Source: Nageia nagi
Taxonomy: Eukaryota > Pinophyta
Direction of reading: 5' to 3'
Length of the DNA: 64,000 nucleotides
NCBI GenBank assembly: GCA_050084985.1
Contig: JBITNC010000002.1
Span: 2,728,001 to 2,792,000, forward strand
The position numbers and the translations under genes are program-made. The notes under the pieces are model-generated. The model worked only from the letters and a program-made list of their open reading frames with translations. It did no database searches and was not told the DNA's origin. Position 1 is the first letter of the stretch, and each line of letters begins with the position of its first letter. Below are positions 21,205 to 33,593 of this stretch, piece after piece.

Positions 21205-21490
21205 CTATAGGGAAAAATCATTTCATATCATATGGTATAGTTGCAATTACCTCATCATGTTGCAATCTCTACAATTTTAATCTATAGTTTTTAGCATCCA
21301 TGTTGGTTGTGTGGTAACATTATGAACAATGTTAAAGCATAATGATGATATATATTTTCAGAGCTTAAAAATGTAGATAGCCCTTACTTTTATAATTCAT
21401 GATATTTTGTTTAGGTTATCTAGGAGGAAAGACATCCAACCTTAATATCTTTTTATGCTTATTATGGAGGTAAGCAACATAGCATATCAT
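21205..21490. repeat. Inverted copy of 17905-18180
   Basis: Read as reverse complement it follows 18180 down to 17905: satellite unit, 'ttggttgtgtggt', 'attatgaaca', 'ttcatgatatttt', 'ggttatcta', 'attatggaggtaag'. Similarity is moderate, with many substitutions. Confidence 0.65.
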
Positions 21491-21494
21491 AGAC

Positions 21495-23785
21495 AATAAT
21501 GCAGATAGAATTTTTAATAGATAGTATTGATTAAAAATTATGTTTGTATCATTATCATACTTATCATAGTGATTTTTTAAAGTCAATGTTGATAATCATG
21601 TTAATTCTTATAGTCATGTCATTGTTGTTTATAATTTACAAGTGCAAAGAGAGTGCCAAGTATGTCATTTGCCATTAATCGAAATTCCCAGTAACTTTAC
21701 AAGGACCTAATGAATCATTGCACATATATGAATGATCATTCTCATACTTGTTTTTAATTCCTTTTATTCATAGAAAAAGCATGTTTAAATTATAATCTCA
21801 AATTCAAATATTGGCAACAACACAAATATAACCCAAATTATGTCAATAAACATAAAAATATAAGCATAAATATCTCTTTTATTTATGTATTCACTATTGT
21901 AACATAAACATATCTACAAGTATAAACCTATTCCTATTTCTATGTCATTTCCAAAAGGGATATCTATAAGTATAAACTTGTTGTTTCTATGTCATTTACA
22001 AAAGAACATCCAATATAGTCTAATAATGTTCTTATCTTCTCAATTTTAGTAGAGCCATCAATTAGTGTTAATTATTAAGAAAAACTAAACTATTCATTTA
22101 TGCAAAGTGAGTATGAGATCCCAACTTAGATGTTCTTTAATGATTAGGAGAAAATAGAGTATCTATAACACTACCATATTTATAATGTTATTTTTCTTTG
22201 GAAAGTATCAACATGAATCACTGAGTAAGGTTACTATAAGAAAAAAGGGGCAAAAGTAATCATGAGATGATATCTTAGTATGTCCATTAGCTTAAATTCT
22301 ATTTGTTAGTCTTTTTTAGAATCATACCATACTTAGTATAACATAGTTCACAATCATCCATACTTTTAACCTTTCCATTTTAACCATAAACTTTAACACA
22401 ATAGTAACATAATGAAAAGAGATAGAATCAATTTTATGATACAATGATGTGATTTTTAATATATTCATAATACAATATTACTACACATAGCAAGAGCAAA
22501 TCTAGGCTTATCCAAGATATAAAGGAAGCAAACTTAATGGTAATATCTAGTAATAATTGAAATTATCATTTTCTCTATCATGATAACATGTATATTGTTC
22601 TTATCAATGAATTTTGAATTACATTAATTCAACTGTACAAGGGAAGAAATACATCATGCCATAAATGCAATAAGAATGTTTATATGAGGTTAGCGATGCA
22701 TAAATATACACACATCAAATTTCAACCCTTAAATTAATATCTTTAAATTTACTATGGTAATCCCCAAATTTGAAGACCTTCATTTCTATAAAGTGATTCC
22801 AAATAAATGATACAATAAACCCTTTACCCTAGAATTATCATTGATATAATGATAGCAAATTAATTTCCATTGCCTATAATAATGTGGCTTACAATCGATA
22901 GGAAAATGGGAAAATAGAGGGCTTCCAACAATCCTTCCATGTTTCTAGATTTTGTAATCAAACTAAATACAAACTAAAAATCCTATAATGAAATGCAAAG
23001 AAGTCCTAAACAATTTACATAAACAGGCTATATGGAAGCATGACCTCCTCTCCTAGACTTGAGGAATTCATTAAGATATGAATATAGTTCCCCTAAATGA
23101 GACAAGTTAAAACTCAAGAAAGGGTTATACCCATCTACACATATAGAGTTTATGGTAATTATTATGTAAACCCTTAGTTGAAGAGGTGGAATCCCAACCA
23201 TTGTTATCCAACAATGGTATTAGCATAAACCAAGAAGCAATAAAATCCCAAAGTTCTACAATGGATCCACCTCGCATTCATCAAGGTTAAAATAAGAATT
23301 TAACACATAGAAAGGTCAAATGGACTTACCACTTCAAAGGTGACAAAGAGGCTAAGCTCATAATTTCCAAAATGAAATGGAAACTCTGTATAGCAAAGGT
23401 GAGGTTCCATCACAATGTGCTTCCAAATGAATCTCCCCTCCCACCTCTAGCCCTGATAGTCTCCTTTCATTGTTAAGAAAACCTTGTTTATATTATTTAT
23501 CAAGATGTACCTCAAAAAGGATAAATGCATTATATAATTGATTCCCATTAGTTCAAACTCTATGATTTTGATGCAAGATTTTCAAATGTATGACAAGGTG
23601 AATACAACAAAAAATTAGTATAGATGCGGGCATTAAATCATTGGAAGCACCTCCAACCATAATAATCTCTCATGCTAGAAGATTTAGATGGGACTCCAAA
23701 TTGAACCACCATTCAAAATAATAATGTTTGCATGTGCTAAGGTACCCTATCTTCCCATTTAATTACTCTCATTGGTCTTTCCTCT
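21495..23785. other. Unassigned AT-rich stretch
   Basis: I see no conserved protein block, LTR pair or obvious repeat on either strand. Two nearly alike words, 'tataagtataaact' and 'acatctacaagtataaacct', near 21910-21980 suggest a ~60-bp partial duplication. Confidence 0.45.
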
Positions 23786-23794
23786 CCTCTCTTT

Positions 23795-24090
23795 TCTTAC
23801 CAATACACCAAATTTCCCTCTCTCCTCCAACCCCTTAGCTCTTGTTTGCTCTCCCCTCTACTCTCTCATCTCATCAATACACCAAATGCCCCTTTCTCAT
23901 CTAACACCTCTAGTATCATCTTCTCTTTCAGCCTATGCTCTCTTGTCTCATCAATACACCAAATTCCCCTCTCTCGTCCAACCCTTTAGCTTGAAATAGG
24001 TAAAATGAATCCAAGTCCCACCCAAATTCCCCTCTCTCCTCCAACCCTTCAGCTTGAAATAGGCAAAATGAATCCAAGTCCCACCTAAGC
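23795..24090. repeat. Pyrimidine-rich tandem repeats
   Basis: Four to five units of 'caaattcccctctctc-tccaaccc-ttagc' alternate with 'tctcatcaatacac'. The last two units (about 23960 and 24024) also share 'ttgaaatagg', 'aaaatgaatccaagtcccac' and are nearly identical over ~62 bp, so they are the youngest. Confidence 0.8.
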
Positions 24091-24289
24091 TCCTGGTGCA
24101 TGCCTTTTTTTATTTTTTCTCATTTTCATTGACAGGAATTTTTTTTGTCACCTTAGAAATATTTTTGGAGGTGAGTAAAAATTGTTCCACTAAAACTGCC
24201 ACTTAATTAGAGGTAATTAAAAATCATTACAACAAAACTACCTCAAAATGCCCTTCCCCAAAGCTCTTTTTAATCTTATGTATTGATAA

Positions 24290-24819
24290 TACCCCTCTCA
24301 ATTTGTGGAAAAAAATTGGAAGGAGGTTGTAGAGACCATGATGGATATATTGGTCATGGTTTAATAAGCTTCCTCTTAGGGATTATAAAGCTTGACATGG
24401 GTATTATGAGTTGTATCCTTTTCTTCCCATGGTTCCTCTACTCAACCTTAAGTGGGATTTATCTTCTCTCAAGTCTCAATGGAAATCCAAGTTTTGTTCT
24501 ATGTGGGCCTCATACATAGAACCTAAGCAAGTTTTTTTTTCTGGAGTTTTCTTTACCAAGGTCTTGCTATTGGGGACCAGCTAGTTCACTTAGGTGTTCT
24601 AGATCCTAAATGTACTTTTTATAATGAAAAAGAGTCTTTCTAGCATCTATTTTGGTTCTATAAATGTACAAGTCTTACCTGGGATTGGTTGGTCTCTTTT
24701 TTTTTATCATGTTCCTACCAAGGAATATTTCTTGGCATCATGCTCTCCTAGGTGATATTATCAGTTTGACCCTTGCTCTTCAGGATGTTTGGCACATTTT
24801 TTAGGATTAGTTTTCTTTT
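24290..24819 (+). pseudogene. LINE-C ORF2 tail with zf-RVT-like block, upstream half
   Basis: The translation near 24540-24700 gives 'FLYQGLAIGDQLVHLGVLDP', 'KCTFYNEKESF' and 'HLFWFYKCT', the C-terminal zinc-binding region (zf-RVT type) of plant LINEs with C-x2-C (here CTFY) and H-L-F-x2-C spacing. The final words 'DVWHIF' stop at 24819, where the Copia LTR begins, and resume after 33594. The 5' part of the LINE is missing. Confidence 0.75.
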
Positions 24820-25304
24820 TGTTGGAATGTATAATGCATTATTGTAAAGGTTATGTAATAATATTTATGTAAGTTCACTAATACGTAAGGGTATCATTTG
24901 ATACCTTAAGTATTTAAGTGAATATGATAATGTAACTTGTCCTACACTCCATTTCATGAGCATATGCATTAGGTAAAAGGATGTGCATGTCATGCTTTTG
25001 TACATTGGATAAAAGGGTGATCCAAAGAGGGATTTTTGCCTATAAATAGAAAGCTCCCTCTTTATTATCACACACCAATTTGTGGAGTAAAGTTATGCTA
25101 TAGGATAGTGTTTAGGATAAAAGTGTAGGAGGATTGTAAGAGTTCATATTTGTTAGGAAGATAGATCTAGTTAGTGGATGTACTTCTAGTTGGAGGAACC
25201 ACTTACATCTTGTGTTATCTTTGTGAGTTTGTTAGATGTGTATTGTGAGCTTTCATGTGATCTTGGGAGTTTAGAGTTGTTCATGTTATAGATCAATTCT
25301 ATCA
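24820..25304 (+). repeat. 5' LTR of the Copia element
   Basis: Co-linear with 33103-33588 and with the solo LTR at 4527-5028. It holds the hairpin (24880-24914, one mismatch in the left arm) and the TATA box. Confidence 0.95.
25040..25049 (+). promoter_or_regulatory. TATA box of Copia 5' LTR
   Basis: CTATAAATAG, conserved at 33324-33333 and 4748-4757. Transcription would start about 30 bases downstream, near 25075. Confidence 0.65.
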
Positions 25305-25320
25305 TTTGGTATCAAAGCAA
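25305..25320 (+). promoter_or_regulatory. Primer-binding site (initiator tRNA-Met type)
   Basis: TTTGGTATCAAAGCAA starts at the LTR end. TGGTATCAGAGC is the standard plant site complementary to the 3' end of initiator tRNA-Met; this copy has one change in it (A for G). Confidence 0.88.
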
Positions 25321-26671
25321 GTGTGATAGCTCTTATTCATGGTGTGGAAACTACATCTTAGTGATCCCCATTGGTGAAGTAAAACTAAGATAAGTTATAA
25401 TTTGCCTCCTCATTTAGTTATCTTATGTATTATTGCATTATGTTACTACCATATTCTATGTTGTGGTAGTCCTTGTTTATGACAAAATAGGCAATCTATT
25501 GCTATATTTTTTACTCTAACATGTCTTATTGGTAGTTGCAATTTTTTTTAAGATTTTCTATTGCTATAATCTTGCATATCCTTAATTTTTTTAAGGTTTT
25601 ATTATGTATTTGAGTAAAAATATAGTACATATATTATGTATTATATGCAATTTTTATGAAAAGCCTATATATTATATTTTTTTGCTTACCTTAGTTCTCT
25701 TATCAAAATAGTTATTTTTCTACAAATATTTACTTCAACTATTTTGATACTAACACAAAAAAATGAAGTAACTTCACTTTAATTTTTTTCTTCTCTTTTT
25801 CATTTCAACAAAAATAGGGAAGGCCTATTTTTTTAAGAGAACACAAAATATATTGTAAATATATTTAAGTATAATTCTTTTTTATATTCCTATTTTATTA
25901 CAAAAAAATAAAAATTCAAGAAGGAAATTAAAATCAATAAAAATTCATATATTATTATTATGTCACATCTTGCTGGGGTCCCTCCTAGATGGAGTCCATT
26001 GGTTAGCTAGGAATGCTTATGTCCAAAACCTCCTCCTGATGGTGGTGGTCTCCTTATCAGCTCGATTATGTTAGCCCCACTTTCATCCATCACTTTGAGT
26101 GCCTTATCTATTTTACTCTAATTAGGATCCCCCACCACTATGTAAGGCACTAGATTTTCAATGCATTGTGCACTTTGGATATGAGTGTGAAGTGATGTTG
26201 CCATAGCTAACTAATTCTTTTGCCAAGAGGAAGAGAACAAGGCACTCTACCTAAAGATTCCTCCTACTACTAATGGATGTCAAGCTCCCATTTTAGAAAG
26301 GGGGTGCATCGCGATTGATTGATTATTTACATGCATCAAATTCCAAGAATTTTTGTTGCTTCACCTTTTCCATTGAAATGGAGGAAAATATTTGAGACTA
26401 TGTATTAGAATAAGGGTCATTCTACTCTCCTCTCTCTACTATCAGTGAAATAATCTTTGCTCATCATGCTCCTTAGAACTAGCACTTTTTTTAAGACCCC
26501 AACTAACTATCTTGTAGTCACTCGTGGCCCTTATTGGTGCCCTCCTTGTTGCCTCACCACCCATGGCCCACTGTTGGCACCTTCCTCATCGCCTTGCCAC
26601 CCATGCCCCCCTATTTCCACCCTCCTCCTATATAATTTGTTACCTCTCCTTTGCAGATCTCCTCCTCTTCT

Positions 26672-26729
<58 letters not shown>

Positions 26730-28432
26730 TTAACTTATGGTTGTTGAGAATTTAATTTTTTGAAATGCTTGCAAGTATTCTCTTTACTCAATGCACTCAG
26801 AAGCTTTAATTGCTTGCATAGTGTATACTCAAAGTTAATTTAATGATATTATCTCTTCCCATTTTAAATTACCTTAAGCCTTAAGGCAAAATGATGACTT
26901 GTACTTAAGTGCATTCTAAGGTAATTTAGACCTTTTTTTTTAGCAATTTATCTTTAAATACCTAATTTTTTTGAAATCTTAATGGATATTCTCTTTGGTA
27001 AAAAATTTTCAAGCATAAGCTATTTTTTTAGTCAAAGTTCCAAGGTAATTTTAAAAAAAAAAATCTTGATTTAAAATCAATTTTAAGAGAGGGGGAATTT
27101 TTAAAGTCTTTACTTAAAATTTTAGATCCTTATTTAACATGTCTATTTTAAGTGTTGATGAATTCCTTATGCAATATTTAAAATTCTTATATCTTTGATG
27201 CAATGCTATGAATACAAGCTTATGCCTTTTATTTATAGTTAACTTATTCAAATTAAGTAAATACTTATTTTTTTATAAGTGATAGATAGACTTAATTTTA
27301 AGTTATGCATGCCTCTTACTTAATTTTTAAGTTATGAAATGATGCATACTACTTAAAGTATGGAATGATGCATGCTTCTTACTTACTAAGTTGAATGATG
27401 CATGCTTTTTTTTAAGTTAAATAATGAATACTTAAATTCTCTTAAGCTATGAAAATAATGCATGCCAAGTATTTATTCTTATGTAAAGTTAATAAAATTA
27501 TAAAAATTATGGCATGTTTATCCTTATGCAAAGTTAACTTATGCAAATTATGGAATTAATGAATGCTTATGCTTAAGTATTTACCATTTCTTCTTGCAAA
27601 TTTAACTTGTGCAAGTTATGGACCTATGTAAATATGTCCTTTAGGAGTTAGTAAACAAAACCCATTGACACTTAGGTTTCAAATTTTGAATGGATGATGT
27701 TTTAATTATGCTCTTTTACTTCATGTTTCACACTTTGATTTATTTTCTTATGCAAATAAAAATGCAAACATTGATATGAACAACCCCCTAAAATGAGCTA
27801 ATTCACACATACATTCTACAACATGACTTGTTTGGCAAGCCATGAAGTGAGGATAGGTGGATTGGAGCCTTTAAGTCTGATGATCCAAATGGTGAAACAT
27901 TTGTACTTATCAATTGCCTCTAAGTCCTTTGTTGGTTTGGACATAACTCTAATAGGTGGATAGGCATGTATGTAGTGATACCAGATGTTGGCACATCCAT
28001 TCAAGGATTATCTTAATAACCTAGGAGGATAACTTGAAACCTAATCAAGATTAATAATTTGGTTGATCCAATATACATCATAAGCTTGGAAAATATTAGG
28101 TACTTTTCCTTATGAGAGTATAATATTGACCAAGGTGAACTAGTTGAGGATTAGTAGTACTTGGGCTCCTCTTGTGTGGGCATCTAGGTGAAGGCCTAAT
28201 TTTAGATAAGAAAACAAGCCTCAACAATGTCACTCTACATGTACGATTCTTAAGATGAGAAATGTATTTGGGTATATGGATTATTATTTGATTTGTGAAA
28301 TATTTGCACTTGTAAATCAAATCAAGCATGTCTCTAGTGTTAAATTTAACATGTATTATTACTTAATTAAAATTTAACATATAATGTTGTTTATTAAACC
28401 ACATGCTTTTTTTTCACATCCTTGTGTAGCAA
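25321..28432 (+). other. Unusually long (3.1 kb) leader between PBS and gag
   Basis: Plant Copia leaders are usually tens to a few hundred bases. Here 3.1 kb holds no conserved coding block on either strand. It contains a GC-richer stretch (25970-26640), a (TA)n tract and, at 27280-27600, repeated words such as 'aatgatgcatgcttcttact'. One or more nested non-coding insertions are likely, but I see no LTR pair, target duplication or terminal inverted repeat to prove it. Confidence 0.6.
26678..26724. repeat. (TA)n microsatellite
   Basis: An uninterrupted TA tract of about 47 bases inside the Copia leader. Confidence 0.95.
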
Positions 28433-29390
28433 ATGGGATTCTCCTTTTTACCCAAACACATTCTTGATGGTTTCAACTTTGGTATTTGGGAACCTTGGAT
28501 AAGAAGTAAATTATAGGCAAGGAAGCTTTGGCAAACAGTGAATGAGAATCTTGTACCTCCTATATATGAGAAGGCACTAGAGGCTTACAACATAAAGAAT
28601 GAGTTGAAAACCTCCATGATATTCTATGCAATTTTAGATGATATGATCTTGATGATTTCCTCTTCAACCTTGATAAAAAAAGCCTAGGATAAGCTTAAGC
28701 AAATCTACCTAGGTTCAAATTTTTTAATAAGGTTTACCATTATCCAAAAGTTGCTTCAATCTTATCAAGGGGAAGATGAAAATGTTTCTATCTACTTGAA
28801 CAAAATCATTGATCTAAGGATCCAACTTATTTCTTGTGGATGCAATTGGATCAATGATGAGTTCATAGTATTCATCATTCTTCAAAGTCTTTCTTACAAA
28901 TTTGGAAACTTTGTAATGGTTATGGAAACAAGGCTTGATGATGAAGAAGAAGTCTTCCCCCTTGAGAATCTTTTTAGACACCTTTTGAAGCATGAAAAAA
29001 CCCTTAACAATAAGGTGTTGATTTATTCTTATAAGGATAATAACATTGCTTTTGGAGCAACCAAAATTCTTTTCAAGAAGAAGTTCAACCATCAAAAGAA
29101 ATCTTATCCTTATTCCTCCAAAAGGGTTGAGAAAAGAGGTAATGGTAACAACAGTAACAATAGGAACAACAATAGTAGCAAGAATAATGATAAAAATAAC
29201 CACTTCAAGTAAAGAGATGGAAAAATCAAAGTAAACAATCCATATCCTAAGAAAACATTTGATGGTAATTATAACTATTGTGGCATCCAATGTCACAAAG
29301 AACTTGATTACTACAAGAAGAAAAGAGAGAAAAAGAACAAAGGTAATGGACATGTAAAGAACTTCAAAGGAAAAAAGAAAATTCAAGCTA
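28433..29390 (+). pseudogene. Copia gag region
   Basis: ATG at 28433 opens a frame with 'LDGFNFGIWEPW' (family usual: L-D-G-x-N-Y-x-x-W), then 'LLQSYQGEDENVSIYLNKI', 'LRIQLISCG' and 'FIVFIILQSLSYKFGNFV', the UBN2-type Copia gag pattern. An Asn-rich, basic tract follows near 29130-29200, and 'NYCGIQCHKELDYYKKKR' near 29270-29320 is a decayed CCHC knuckle whose final Cys is Tyr. In-frame stops occur at about 28514, 28684 and 29210. Gag forms the virus-like particle. Confidence 0.88.
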
Positions 29391-29660
29391 GTTTTGCTAT
29401 GATGCTCTACTCCATGTCTCTATTTTTTTCATCTAATTATATTATTGATTTTGGTTGCATTAATCACCTATGCTTTGAAAAGGAAAAGTTTGGGAACTTT
29501 CATAAGTATAGAAAAGATGCAGTTGTGATGGGTGGTAACTTTACCTTTGAAGTCCAAGGAATTAGAAGTGTGTTGATTCATAGAAAGGTTCTTGATAGTG
29601 TACTCTATGTTCCTAAGCTTAGGATGAACCTTCTATCCATAATCTAAGTTGCTAGAAATT
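29391..29660 (+). pseudogene. Copia aspartic protease
   Basis: 'YIIDFGCINHLCFEKEKF' occupies the place of the family's D-S-G-x-x-x-H active site; the middle residue is Phe, so the D-[ST]-G triad is broken. 'LDSVLYVPKLRMNLLSI' is the conserved end of the domain. Same frame as gag. The enzyme would cut the polyprotein. Confidence 0.88.
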
Positions 29661-30760
29661 GGTACTCTTTTGAGTTTGACTATCAATCCTAGTGCATTAA
29701 GAAAGGAATTACCATGTTGGTTAAAGGGTCAATAAAAGATGATCTCTACATTATGGATCAAGTTCCATCAAAGATGTGTCTTGCTACAAGTGTGTGTTCT
29801 AGAGGTATTCTTTGGAACCATCATTAGGGAACCTTAACCACAAGGATATTCAAGTCATGAAAGACCAACAACTTGTGGAATATTTGCCTTTAATTTTTCC
29901 TTCGATTAGTCTATACGAGAAGTGCATTATTGGTAAGATGCATAGATAAAAGTTTGAAAAAGATAAGGCAAGAAGAGCATATCAACCTCTTCAACTTATG
30001 CATTTAAATTTGATGGGTCCATTTCAAACTAAATCACTTAAAGGAGCATCTTACATATTGAACTTCATTATAGACTTTAGTAGGATGACCTTTGGGTATC
30101 TACTTAAGCACAAGGATCAAACCTTTGAGAGTTTTATGATTTTTCAGGCCTTTGTTGAGAATCAAACTAACCTTAAAACCAAGATGTTGAGATTAGCTAA
30201 TGGGTGATAATATAATAGCAATGAGTTCAATGACTATTGTGCTAAGTATGGAATCAAGAGGTAGTTTACAATTCCATACACTCCTCAATAGAATGATGTT
30301 GCTGAAAGAAAAAACAAAATAATTATGGAAATGGCTAGATGCATGTTGGGTAATCTTTCTAGTTTATTGTGGTGTGAAGCTATGAGCACTACTATTTACA
30401 CCTTGAATAGGTGTTCCACAAAAGTTATTCAAGGAAAAACTCCTTTTGAGGCATGGTTAGGAAGAAAACTTGACATTTCACACCTTAGGGCATTTGTTTG
30501 TGAAGCATTCTCCTACATTATTTCTAAGAAAAGGAAGAAGCTAGACAAAGGAGCTAAAAAATGCATCTTTGTGGGTTATAATAGTCAACATAGAGGTTAT
30601 AGGCTTTACTCTCCATCCTACAAAGCCATGTTTATTTTAGGGGATGTAAAGTTTAATGAACTTCTTGATGAATCTACTTCTAATGAGGATGTTGATGATC
30701 TAAAAGACTCTTTAGTTGTACCTATATGGTTAGATATTAATGTAGACAAGTCACCTCAAG
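29661..30760 (+). pseudogene. Copia integrase
   Basis: A pre-integrase His-Cys region ('ILWNHH', then 'CIIGKMHR') is followed by a frame change at about 29822-29830. The core has 'LMHLNLMGPFQTKSLKGASY' and 'FIIDFSRMTFGYLLKHK', then 'LRLANG' and 'VAERKNKIIMEMARCM'. Two catalytic Asp of the D-D-E set appear lost (HSD-type reads HLN, TDNG-type reads LANG); the Glu in AERKN remains. The C-terminal 'KKCIFVGYNSQHRGYRLYSP' is typical of Copia integrases. The enzyme inserts cDNA; this copy is dead. Confidence 0.9.
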
Positions 30761-30859
30761 AATAAAATTCTCCAACACAAAGGGTAACAAGGAGCATGAC
30801 CTTGAACAAATCCTTATTTACCAAGATTGATAACAAGCATGAGCCCTCAACCTTCAAAG

Positions 30860-31780
30860 AAGTTTCAAAGCATGAGTACTAGATGGAAGCCATGAAGGTG
30901 GAGTATGAGGCTCTTATGAAAAATAAAACTTAGGACTTGGTTCCTTATCCCAATAAGAAAAATGTGATTGGAAATAAATGGATCTACAAGGTTGAGTTCA
31001 ATTCTATTGGAGATATTAAGAAATATAAGACAAGGTTAGTAGCCAAAATTTTTGCTCAAAAATGTAGTGTATATTATAAGAAAACCTTTGCTCCTATGGA
31101 AAAGATACCTACTATGAGAATTATCCTTACTCTTTCTACAACTCAAGGATGGAAAAGTTTTTCAACTTGACATCAAGAATGCATTTCTCAATGGTGACTT
31201 AGATGTGAAAATCTTCATGAATCAACCATAAGGGTTTATTATGGAAGGCAAAGAATCCTTTGTGTGCAAGCTAAAGAATTCATTGTATGGACTTAAGCAA
31301 GCACTTAGAGACTAGTACAGGAATTTTTTAGGGTATTTTACAAACATTGGTTTCTCCAAGTGCTTTTTCGACTCTGATCTATATTTTCTTAATTACAAAA
31401 AAGATGTGGTCTTGATTCTCCTTTATGTGGATGATATTTTGATTACTGGAAATAATGATAAAATCATTTAAGAGTGCATATCCAAACTTAAGGTAATATT
31501 TAAAATGATTGATATTGGTCTCTTGCACTACTATCTTGGAATTCAAGTGTATCAATATAAGGATTATACTTATCTCAATCAATCTAAGTATATATCAGAC
31601 ATCTTGCAAAAGTTTGGAATGGAGGAGTGTAGATATGCTACAATCCCAGTTTCTCCTAAAATCACTATTTCTATGAGCTCCAACACTCAATTAGTTGATG
31701 CTACAACTTAGAAGCAATTAATTGGTAGTCTTTTATATTTGACTACATCTAGACCAGATATTGCCTTTGCAATGAATTTG
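30860..31780 (+). pseudogene. Copia reverse transcriptase
   Basis: 'NVIGNKWIYKVEFNSIGDI', 'YKTRLVAKIFAQKCSVYY' and 'FQLDIKNAFLNGDL' are the N-terminal RT blocks, followed by 'KNSLYGLKQALRD' and the catalytic 'LLYVDDILITGN' (YVDD at 31424-31435, intact). 'YYLGIQVYQ' and 'LIGSLLYLTTSRPDIAFAMN' close it. A frameshift near 31150 and stops (for example about 31228, 31309, 31468) interrupt it. Confidence 0.93.
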
Positions 31781-31789
31781 ATGATATAA

Positions 31790-32360
31790 TTCATGCAAAA
31801 ACCATATGTTGAGCATCTTAATGATATTAAGCAAATCTTGAGGTATGTTGTAGGGACTAAGGATCTTGCTATCAAGTATTCTACGTTGCCCTCATTTGTT
31901 CTCTCTAGATTCTTAAATTCTAACTATGGGGGAGATAGAGATGATAGAAAATCAACCTCTACATATGTGTTTAGCATTGGTTCAGGTGCTATCTCTTGGG
32001 ATTCTAAGAAGAAACCTACTATTTCTCTTTCCACTACAAAATTTGAGTATCATACCATGTCTGTTGCATCCCAAAAAGCTATTTGGCTAAGGCATCTTTT
32101 GAAAGAAATTAGATATGAGCAATATGGCTCATCTTTGATTTCTTCAAATAATAAATTGGCTATTTCTTTAGCTAAGAATCCTATGTTCCATCAGAGAACA
32201 AAACATGTAGAAATATATGCCCATTTTATCAAGGAGAAATTTCTTGATGGCATCATACACCTAGAGTATTATCCATCCCCCTTGAACTTCATTGATTTAT
32301 TCACCAAGCCACTCCCAAAAGCTCAATTTATAAGCTTAGAGATTCTATCAAATTGGTGAA
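31790..32360 (+). pseudogene. Copia RNase H
   Basis: The frame is open from 31793 to 32359. 'RFLNSNYGGDRDDRKSTSTY' stands where Y-x-D-A-D-W-A-G-D-x-D-D-R-K-S-T is usual, so the first catalytic Asp residues are replaced. 'AISWDSKKKPTISLSTTKFE', 'AIWLRHLLKEI' and 'FHQRTKHVEIYAHFIKEK' follow, then 'LFTKPLPKAQF'. This is the best-preserved part of the polyprotein. Confidence 0.93.
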
Positions 32361-33092
32361 GTTGTCCTCAAGGGGAGTGAAGTTTGAATTCTTGTGTTGA
32401 ATTCATATTTGTGATGACAAATTCACCCCTAAGAGGATTTTATTTTTTATAGTGTTGATTTTATTGTACAACTTCATGGTAAGTTTGCTCTATGTAAGGA
32501 ACTTTTTGTATAAAATTTTAAAAGCAAAAAGATTGGCCAATCTAGCATTGTTTAGTTATCCATGTGTGAAGAAATCTTATGTATCTTTTGGCACTATTTA
32601 GTTATCCATATGTGAGGAACTTTTATGTGCATGCTTTATTTTGTAATGATAATCAACACATGTTTTATATATAGTAGGTGACTATGAGTTTTAGCTTGGC
32701 ATCCTTGTGATGACTTATAATGCACCATTGATCAATTCATGATAGAATTTGAGTGATTCATATATCCTTGTTGATATGAATATGTTTCATCTAATTGATC
32801 TTGTTATTTGAGCTACTTATGAATTTCAAGTTCCTTTGAGATTCCAGGTTACTTACCTTAGGTATGCAGGCTCTTGGAGACTCTTCATGACTTTCAGTTG
32901 GATGACTACTTCATGTACATTGAAATCAATTATGATTAATGATTTTATTTAGAAAAGTAGTGAGTCTCAAACTAGATCTTTCTTACTTCATAAATATGTA
33001 AAAAGTTCTCATCTCCATTGTATGTGTTTGAAGGAGAAATCTCTTACTTTCTCTATTTCTTCTCTTTTATTTGCTCTATACCAATATTACAT
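32361..33092 (+). other. Copia 3' untranslated region
   Basis: About 730 bp without conserved coding signal between RNase H and the polypurine tract. Two words around 'gtttagttatccatgtgtga' (32548 and 32587) form a ~40-bp partial duplication. Confidence 0.6.
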
Positions 33093-33102
33093 TAAGGGGG
33101 AG
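33093..33102 (+). promoter_or_regulatory. Polypurine tract
   Basis: TAAGGGGGAG directly abuts the TG start of the 3' LTR and would prime plus-strand DNA synthesis. Confidence 0.9.
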
Positions 33103-33588
33103 TGTTGGAATGTATAATGCATTATTGTAAAGGTTATGTAATAATATTCTATGTAAGTTCACTAATACTTAAGGGTATCATTTGATACCTTAAGTATTTA
33201 AGTGTATATAATAATATAACTTGTCCTACACTCCATGTCATGAGCATGCCCCTTGGGTAAAAGGATGTGCATGTTATGCTTTTGTACATTGGATAAAAGG
33301 GTGATCCAAAGAGGGATTTTTTCCTATAAATAGAAGGCTTCCTCTTTGTTATCACACACAAATTTGTGGAGTAAATTTATGCTATATCATAATGGTTAGG
33401 ATAAAAGTGTAGAAGGATTGTAAGAGTTCATATTTGTTAAGAAGAGAGATCTAGTTAGTGGATGTACTCCTAGTTGGAGGAACCACTTACATCTTGTGTT
33501 ATATTTATGAGTTTGTTAGATGTGTATTGTGATCTTTCATGTGATCTTAGGAGTTTAGATTTGTTCATGTTATAGATCAATTCTCTCA
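33103..33588 (+). repeat. 3' LTR of the Copia element
   Basis: Matches 24820-25304. Hairpin at 33164-33198 and TATA box at 33324-33333. Confidence 0.95.
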
Positions 33589-33593
33589 TTTTT

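Larger units (their letters stand above)
24820..33588 (+). mobile_element. Full-length but degraded Copia LTR retrotransposon inserted in LINE-C
   Basis: LTRs of 485 and 486 bp (24820-25304, 33103-33588) start TGTTGGAATG and end TATCA or TCTCA. A primer-binding site follows the 5' LTR and a polypurine tract precedes the 3' LTR. Internal order is leader, gag, protease, integrase, RT and RNase H, which is the Copia order. Flanks are CTTTT and TTTTT, a one-mismatch duplication in a T-run. LINE coding sequence resumes after the 3' LTR. The LTRs differ at roughly 30 positions by eye, so the insertion is old. Frameshifts and stops make it inactive. Confidence 0.95.

Noticed and set aside
28814-29386. 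190-codon open frame on the minus strand
   Set aside because: It lies fully antisense to the Copia gag, which has clear family blocks on the plus strand. It is a shadow frame.
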